Below, piece after piece: positions 4,946 to 8,915 of a stretch of DNA of 8,915 bases. The stretch covers positions 1 through 8,915 of the forward strand of contig JAODMX010000346.1 of NCBI GenBank assembly GCA_025464735.1. The letters run 5' to 3'. The notes below the pieces were generated by a model. That model was not told the DNA's origin. It did no database searches and saw only the letters and a list, made by a program, of their open reading frames with translations. Origin of the DNA: Frondihabitans sp. GTDB taxonomy: Bacteria; Actinomycetota; Actinomycetes; Actinomycetales; Microbacteriaceae. Position numbers and translations under genes: made by a program. Position 1 is the first letter of the stretch; each line of letters begins with the position of its first letter.

Positions 4946-6223
4946 TCACGAGGATCGGCCACGGCTCCCCTCAGGCTTCTTTCGCGCGCCCGAATCAACG
5001 GGGTGATCGTGATCGAAGGTCTTCCACCGAGCGACGAGTTGGTCGACCGCCGCTCCGAAGCGTCGTGTCGCGTCCCCCTCGGTGGTGTCACCGAAATGAC
5101 GGCGCGCCCAGAAGTCCAGCCGCTCTCGCGCCTGATCGTCGTGGAGCACTCGATCGACGTAGCCGACGACCTGGGCAGCATCGACGGCACTCAGCCACTC
5201 CGCTGCTCCCAGGTAGCCCTGCAGATCGATGTCCGCGTCGGGCGACGCCGGCCGGGTGATCAGGAGCGGCTTCCCCGTCGCGAGCCGGTCGTAGACCATG
5301 GCCGAGATGTCCGTAATCGCCACATCGGCCGCAGCCAGCTGCCAGCCCAGGTCCGGTCCGTCGTCATAAATGTGATGGGCTGCGGGGTCACGCCTGTTGG
5401 CTTCCTCGATGGTGGCGACGATGCGCTCGTGCGCCGCCTGATACCCCGCGTCGACTACCCCGCTTCGCGGGTGCGGACGATAGATGACGCGGTGATGACC
5501 CGTTGCGAGTAAGGCATCGACCAAGGCCGTGCCGTGGGTCGCGATCGAGCCGTAGGCCGCCGCCGGCCGATCGCCCTCCCAGGTCGGCGCGTAGAGCACG
5601 ACGAGCCGATCGTCGGGCGCGTAGGGCAGTGTCCCGGCGAAGTGATCGGCCTGGGGTCGCCCGATGCTCACAGTGCGCGCGTCGAGGTCGTAGTCCCAGA
5701 GCTTCGAGCCGAGGCGATCGCGTGCGGCGTCTCCGGCGACAAAGGCGAAGTCGTACGCTTTGAACTGATTCGTCGTCATGTACATCTTGTCGCTTTCGCC
5801 ATGGTTGACGAAAACGTGCCACATGCGCCCGTACCGCATCATCTGGAAATTACGCGAGTTCTGATTGACGTAGAGAGTCATGGCGATGGGGTGTTCCGCC
5901 ACGAACCCTTCGAGGTCGACGACCTGCCGCGCAAAGACCAGAGGTACGGGCGATTCGGCCATCAACGCGACCATCGTCGCCGGATTCCGCACCACGATTG
6001 CGACCGGATGCGACTTCGCGAGGGTCGCCAAGGGCCCGTACCACTGCCTGATCTGGTAGAGATTCACCGGGCCGTCGGCAAAGTAGACAGCGACCTCGAC
6101 TGCGCCACGCGCGGGCGCCACCGTCGACATGTCTGCCGCTGCAAGCTCGCGACGGTTGCGGCGAGCGATCCACATGCGTTGCACGAGGCCAAAGGCCAGT
6201 CCGAGGTCACGCCTGAGGGGCAC
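4946..6223 (-). CDS. CDP-glycerol glycerophosphotransferase-like (TagF/TagB-type) enzyme
   Basis: 425 residues, probably a peripheral membrane enzyme at the cytosolic face that transfers a polyol-phosphate from a CDP-activated donor to a lipid-linked glycopolymer. Family motifs are in order: the NHGESDK segment (140-146, His141), YAPTWEGD (211-218), the RPHP segment (249-252, His251) and the Asp-Ile-Ser block in ITDISAMVYDRL (303-314). The two His residues match the positions usually linked to catalysis and donor binding in TagF-type proteins. It is shorter than TagF polymerases of about 750 residues and has only the transferase domain plus a short N-terminal region with basic residues and VYFADGPVNLYQIRQWY (46-62). 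It may be a primase-like or single-step transferase rather than a polymerase. GTG start, with AAGGAG (6231-6236) seven bases upstream. The donor could be CDP-glycerol, CDP-ribitol or another alcohol. It is last in the leftward operon, 55 bases after the glycosyltransferase stop. Confidence 0.88.
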   Translation of the reverse strand: MPLRRDLGLAFGLVQRMWIARRNRRELAAADMSTVAPARGAVEVAVYFADGPVNLYQIRQWYGPLATLAKSHPVAIVVRNPATMVALMAESPVPLVFARQVVDLEGFVAEHPIAMTLYVNQNSRNFQMMRYGRMWHVFVNHGESDKMYMTTNQFKAYDFAFVAGDAARDRLGSKLWDYDLDARTVSIGRPQADHFAGTLPYAPDDRLVVLYAPTWEGDRPAAAYGSIATHGTALVDALLATGHHRVIYRPHPRSGVVDAGYQAAHERIVATIEEANRRDPAAHHIYDDGPDLGWQLAAADVAITDISAMVYDRLATGKPLLITRPASPDADIDLQGYLGAAEWLSAVDAAQVVGYVDRVLHDDQARERLDFWARRHFGDTTEGDATRRFGAAVDQLVARWKTFDHDHPVDSGARKKPEGSRGRSS

Positions 6224-6247
6224 GGTGGTTCTCCTTCGAGGTCGGGG

Positions 6248-6280
6248 CGATCGTCGATCACGGCGATCGGCAGGACGATC
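6248..6280. repeat. Cluster of four CGATC motifs in the short intergenic gap
   Basis: CGATC occurs at 6248-6252, 6255-6259, 6264-6268 and 6276-6280, giving four copies in 33 bases between the glycosyltransferase stop and the TagF-like start. Spacing is irregular (7, 9, 12). The function is unknown and chance in GC-rich sequence is not excluded. Confidence 0.4.
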
Positions 6281-7160
6281 AGATGAGGGGCGGGCGGCCG
6301 GCTCGGGTCATCTGCCAGACCGAGCGCCATCGAAGCGGACGACGTCCACCCGGGTCGGTGGACCAGCCCTCGCGGAACCCGGAGAACCACGGCCTGAGCC
6401 GCTCGGGACGCGACCACCAGCGCGCGATCTGGATCGCGGTCCACGAGGCGACGTAGACCGGTACCAGCGGCCAGGGGAGGTTTCGTTTTGCGAGCCAGAC
6501 GCGGTTCCGAGCGTTCAGCCGGTAGTACTGGCTGTGCCGCGTCTGATCGGCGTTGGGGTGGTGGGCCACGAGATCTCCGGCGTACCAGACCCGCTTGCCC
6601 TGGCCCCAGACCCGCCAGGCGAGCTCAATGCCCTCGTGGGCATAGAAGTAGGGTTCGCCCCAGCCGCCACAGGCGTCGAAGACGGAACGCGGCAAGAGGG
6701 TCGCTCCCTCCCACACCGAGAAGACATCGCCCGAGGTGCGAGGGTCACCCTTCTGGATCCGGGGCACCCAACGCCCCGGATCGGTCGAAGAATCGGGGTC
6801 GCTGACGCGGGGCTGGAGAAGACCGATGTCGGGCGCGTTCTCGATGACGCGCACGGCGTCTCGCAGGAACGTAGCCGAGGGCAGCCACGCGTCGTCGTCG
6901 AGGAAGAAGATGTAGTCGCCCGAAACCTGGTCGGCGCCCCGGTTGCGGCCGGCCGGGATCCCGACATTCTCCTCCAGCAGGAGCTTCGTCACACCAACGG
7001 GGAGGGAGCCCGGGTCTCCCCCGTTGCCGACGCAGACGATGTCGAGAATGACGCCTTCCTGCACAAGGAGGCTTCCGAGCCCGCGCGCGAGGGCCTCGGG
7101 CCGGCGCCCCTGGGTGAGGCTCACCACGCCGACGGAGGGAAGCCTTCCGGAGACGCTCAA
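6279..7160 (-). CDS. GT2-family glycosyltransferase
   Basis: 293 residues with a GT-A fold. It would transfer a sugar from a nucleotide donor in the growing glycopolymer. The start of the fold is VGVVSLTQGRRPEALARGL (10-28). The donor/metal motif is the DDD in FFLDDDAW (88-90), preceded by ENVGIPAGRNRGADQVSGDYI (64-84). The acceptor-side region has GGWGEPYFYAHEGIELAWR (165-183), with the acidic catalytic-base candidates in HEGIE (175-179). The C-terminus is basic and Trp-rich with NRVWLAKRNLPWPL and may contact the membrane; there is no clear multi-helix anchor. The start is TTG at 7160-7158, overlapping the TGA of the preceding gene by four bases (TTGA). It was chosen because it directly precedes the domain and no ATG is available; a GTG a few codons inside (VV of GVVSL) would cut into the first strand. 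The open frame continues upstream to 7520 but only as a shadow of the preceding gene. Sugar and linkage unknown. Confidence 0.88.
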   Translation of the reverse strand: MSVSGRLPSVGVVSLTQGRRPEALARGLGSLLVQEGVILDIVCVGNGGDPGSLPVGVTKLLLEENVGIPAGRNRGADQVSGDYIFFLDDDAWLPSATFLRDAVRVIENAPDIGLLQPRVSDPDSSTDPGRWVPRIQKGDPRTSGDVFSVWEGATLLPRSVFDACGGWGEPYFYAHEGIELAWRVWGQGKRVWYAGDLVAHHPNADQTRHSQYYRLNARNRVWLAKRNLPWPLVPVYVASWTAIQIARWWSRPERLRPWFSGFREGWSTDPGGRRPLRWRSVWQMTRAGRPPLI

Positions 7161-7966
7161 GAGCGCACCCGCTTCGAGGACATGATCGCGATGAAATGCC
7201 CGACCAGCGCCAGGAGTGACAGCGGGGCCAGCACCGAGAGCAGGATCCGGTCGGCCGTGACCTGCCCGATTGCGAGCCCCAGAAGCGAGAAAGCGAAGAT
7301 GATGATGGTGAGCTCGACCGAGTGGTAGAGACGGTGGAACGGAACGAACCGGGCCGCGCTGCGCAGGCGCGCGAGGAGCCTGCCAGACGGCACCGTGACG
7401 CCTCCGCGCTTGTCCTCGAGTTTGTCGAGGCCGGCGTTGGCACGGGCGACGTGGACCATGTCGTTGAGCGCCTTGTTGAGGACGATGATCAGGGCGAGAG
7501 CCAGGGCGAGTGTCGTCCACCGAAAATCAGCCGGTTCTCGGAATGGGAAGCCCGCCGCCCGGAACCCGAGCATGACCGGAATGAGCGCCTCGGTCGTGTA
7601 GTGGCCGACCTTGTCGAGGAAGACGCCCGCGGGCGACGAGGTACCCCGCCAGCGAGCAACCTCGCCGTCACTGCAGTCCACGAGCATCTGGAGCTGCCCG
7701 AGCACAAGGGCGATGAGCGGCCCGGTGATGCCGGGCAGGAGCAGCGAGAACGCCGTCGCCCAGCCGACCAGAATCATGAGGCCCGTGACGCCGTTCGCCG
7801 AGATGCTCGTCTTGAGGAGCACCCAGGTGAGGTACGGCGACAGATTGCGGAGGTAGAGCGATGCCGTCCAGTGCTCCGCGTTGGCACGGCTGCGAACTTC
7901 GGGCGGCTGGGCGACGCGCTTGAGTTCGGCAATCGACGTGGGTCGCGTGGGCGAAGGCGACGACAT
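7157..7966 (-). CDS. CDP-alcohol phosphatidyltransferase-family membrane enzyme with altered fourth motif residue
   Basis: 269 residues, an integral membrane enzyme that forms phosphodiester bonds by displacing CMP from a CDP-alcohol. The family motif D-x2-D-G-x2-A-R-x8-G-x3-D-x3-D is at residues 97-122: Asp97, Asp100, Gly101, Ala104, Arg105, Gly114 and Asp118 are present, but the last position is His122 (LDKVGHY). Hydrophobic segments are visible at about 60-78, 82-96, 128-140, 150-164, 215-235 and 240-262, as usual for this family, after a polar N-terminus of some 40 residues. The ATG at 7966-7964 has GGAAGG (7972-7977) five bases upstream and lies 2 bases after the TAA of the upstream glycosyltransferase gene. 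The frame is open to 8443 but that part is a shadow of that gene. Context in a glycopolymer operon with a small nucleotidyltransferase nearby suggests it handles a CDP-alcohol made by that enzyme rather than a housekeeping phospholipid. Substrate and acceptor unknown. Confidence 0.9.
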   Translation of the reverse strand: MSSPSPTRPTSIAELKRVAQPPEVRSRANAEHWTASLYLRNLSPYLTWVLLKTSISANGVTGLMILVGWATAFSLLLPGITGPLIALVLGQLQMLVDCSDGEVARWRGTSSPAGVFLDKVGHYTTEALIPVMLGFRAAGFPFREPADFRWTTLALALALIIVLNKALNDMVHVARANAGLDKLEDKRGGVTVPSGRLLARLRSAARFVPFHRLYHSVELTIIIFAFSLLGLAIGQVTADRILLSVLAPLSLLALVGHFIAIMSSKRVRS

Positions 7967-7968
7967 TC

Positions 7969-8915
7969 TTACCTTCCGACTTGCGCGGTGATGTTCTTCG
8001 TGAGCTGGAGGAATCCCGCGACGAAACCGATTCCCCACCCGAAGTGGATGCAGGGCAAGACTACGAGAAACCACCAGCGAGTTCTCTGGTCGTCTTCTCG
8101 TGCCGAAGCAAACGTTGCCACGACCACGAAGACTAGGTAGACGGCGGGGACGACGAATCCGACGAGCGCCCAGGCGAGACCTGTTCCCAGTGCAAGCCCG
8201 ATGATGCCCAGGATGCCTGCCACGGCACCCAGTACCACCCCGATCACCATGACCGGCGGCACGAAATAGCGGAGCGAGTTGGCCAGGCGGAAACGCCGCA
8301 CCAGCTCCCCGCGCCAGATTCCCGTGGCGACGAACTGGCGCACCAGCTTTCGAAGGCTCGGCCGTGGCCGGTAGGTGACCGTGAGATGCGGCGTGAACCA
8401 CACGGTGCCGCCGGTGGACCGGAGCCGCCGGTTGAGCTCCCAATCTTGACCGCGCTTGATGTTCTCGTCGAAAAGGCCGACCTCGACCAGACGATGCCGC
8501 TGGAAGACACCGAGGTAGGCGGTCTCCGCCGGACCCTCCTTGCCGCCGACGTGGTGCGGCGTGCCCCCAAGACCGGCCCGGCTTCCATAGGCGCGAGCGA
8601 CGGCCTTCTCGAACGGGGTACGCCCCTCGGCACGCATGATTCCGCCGACATTGTCGGCGCCACTGCGCAGAAGGGTCTCGACAGCGATCCGGGTGTACTC
8701 GGGCGGAAGGACAGAGTGCGCGTCCACTCGGACCGTGACGGGATGCCGAGAGGCGAGAATGGCGACATTGAGGCCTGCGGGAGTCGACCCGACGGGGTTC
8801 GGGATGCTCCGGATCCGGGGATCTTCGGCCGCCATCTCGGCGACCACTTCGTTCGTGCCATCGACGCTCGGCCCGAGCGCCAGGATTACCTCGAAGGGAC
8901 CTTCGTAGTCTTGCG
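7969..8915 (-). CDS. GT2-family glycosyltransferase with C-terminal membrane helices (partial at 5' end)
   Basis: The 5' end lies beyond the right edge; 314 residues are visible and probably about 25-40 are missing. The visible part begins with QDYEGPFEVILALGPSVDGT, the second-strand region of a GT-A domain. The DxD-like metal/donor motif is DAH in VRVDAHS (8716-8724), and the catalytic-base region is RGQDWELNRRL (Asp at 8443-8445). The segment GGKEGPAETAYLGVFQRHRL is typical of actinobacterial ExoA-like GT2 proteins. The C-terminus has long hydrophobic segments (VPPVMVIGVVLGAVAGILG onward, then WALVGFVVPAVYLVFVVV and VVLPCIHFGWGIGFVAGFL), so the enzyme is membrane-anchored with its catalytic domain on the cytosolic side. 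A GTG at 8847 within the frame is not the true start, because conserved domain sequence continues upstream of it. It is followed after 2 bases by the CDP-alcohol transferase gene, indicating one operon. Confidence 0.88.
   Translation of the reverse strand, partial: QDYEGPFEVILALGPSVDGTNEVVAEMAAEDPRIRSIPNPVGSTPAGLNVAILASRHPVTVRVDAHSVLPPEYTRIAVETLLRSGADNVGGIMRAEGRTPFEKAVARAYGSRAGLGGTPHHVGGKEGPAETAYLGVFQRHRLVEVGLFDENIKRGQDWELNRRLRSTGGTVWFTPHLTVTYRPRPSLRKLVRQFVATGIWRGELVRRFRLANSLRYFVPPVMVIGVVLGAVAGILGIIGLALGTGLAWALVGFVVPAVYLVFVVVATFASAREDDQRTRWWFLVVLPCIHFGWGIGFVAGFLQLTKNITAQVGR

Noticed and set aside
7161..7520. N-terminal extension of the second glycosyltransferase to 7520
   Set aside because: Arg/Pro-rich shadow of the CDP-alcohol transferase gene; the GT-A fold starts only a few residues after the TTG at 7160.
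7967..8443. N-terminal extension of the CDP-alcohol transferase frame to 8443
   Set aside because: The extension overlaps the upstream glycosyltransferase in another frame; ATG at 7966 has GGAAGG upstream and an almost zero-gap position.

Overview
The window looks like a chromosomal cell-surface glycopolymer locus (teichoic-acid-like) from a high-GC actinobacterium. Third codon positions are G/C-rich throughout. GTG starts are common, at least one start looks leaderless, and the two glycosyltransferases and the XRE-type regulator have an actinobacterial flavour. Microbacteriaceae or a relative is my best guess, but no marker gene in the window settles the genus.

Left part (1-3317): an Ala/Lys/Pro/Thr-rich disordered protein runs leftward off the window edge. 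It is divergent from a rightward operon and separated from it by a long intergenic region (542-990) that carries an 18-bp palindrome and a second hairpin. The rightward operon encodes a small nucleotidyltransferase, an ABC-2-type polysaccharide export permease and its TagH/Wzt-like ATPase. The ATPase start codon overlaps the permease stop codon by one base. An unrecognised Gly/Ala-rich, probably membrane-associated protein follows 10 bases after the ATPase (3328-4149).

Middle part (4150-4945): a 92-residue protein of unknown function appears to be read from a leaderless promoter. Its last 11 bases overlap the end of a convergent XRE-family regulator gene. Upstream of that regulator lies a short AT-rich stretch with several inverted repeats, a probable operator and promoter region.

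Right part (4946-8915): a tightly packed leftward operon encodes a GT2 glycosyltransferase (5' end outside the window), a CDP-alcohol phosphatidyltransferase-family membrane enzyme, a second GT2 glycosyltransferase and a CDP-glycerol glycerophosphotransferase-like (TagF/TagB-type) enzyme. Intervals are a 2-base gap, a 4-base overlap and a 55-base gap.

Taken together, the inferred pathway is as follows. The nucleotidyltransferase activates a small alcohol phosphate or sugar phosphate. The CDP-alcohol transferase and the TagF-like enzyme make phosphodiester bonds. The two GT2 enzymes add sugars. The two-component ABC transporter exports the lipid-linked polymer. No priming TagO/WecA-type enzyme and no LCP ligase are visible, so the pathway is incomplete here. 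The most unusual molecular detail is that the CDP-alcohol transferase has His where the fourth motif Asp (the usual general base) is expected.
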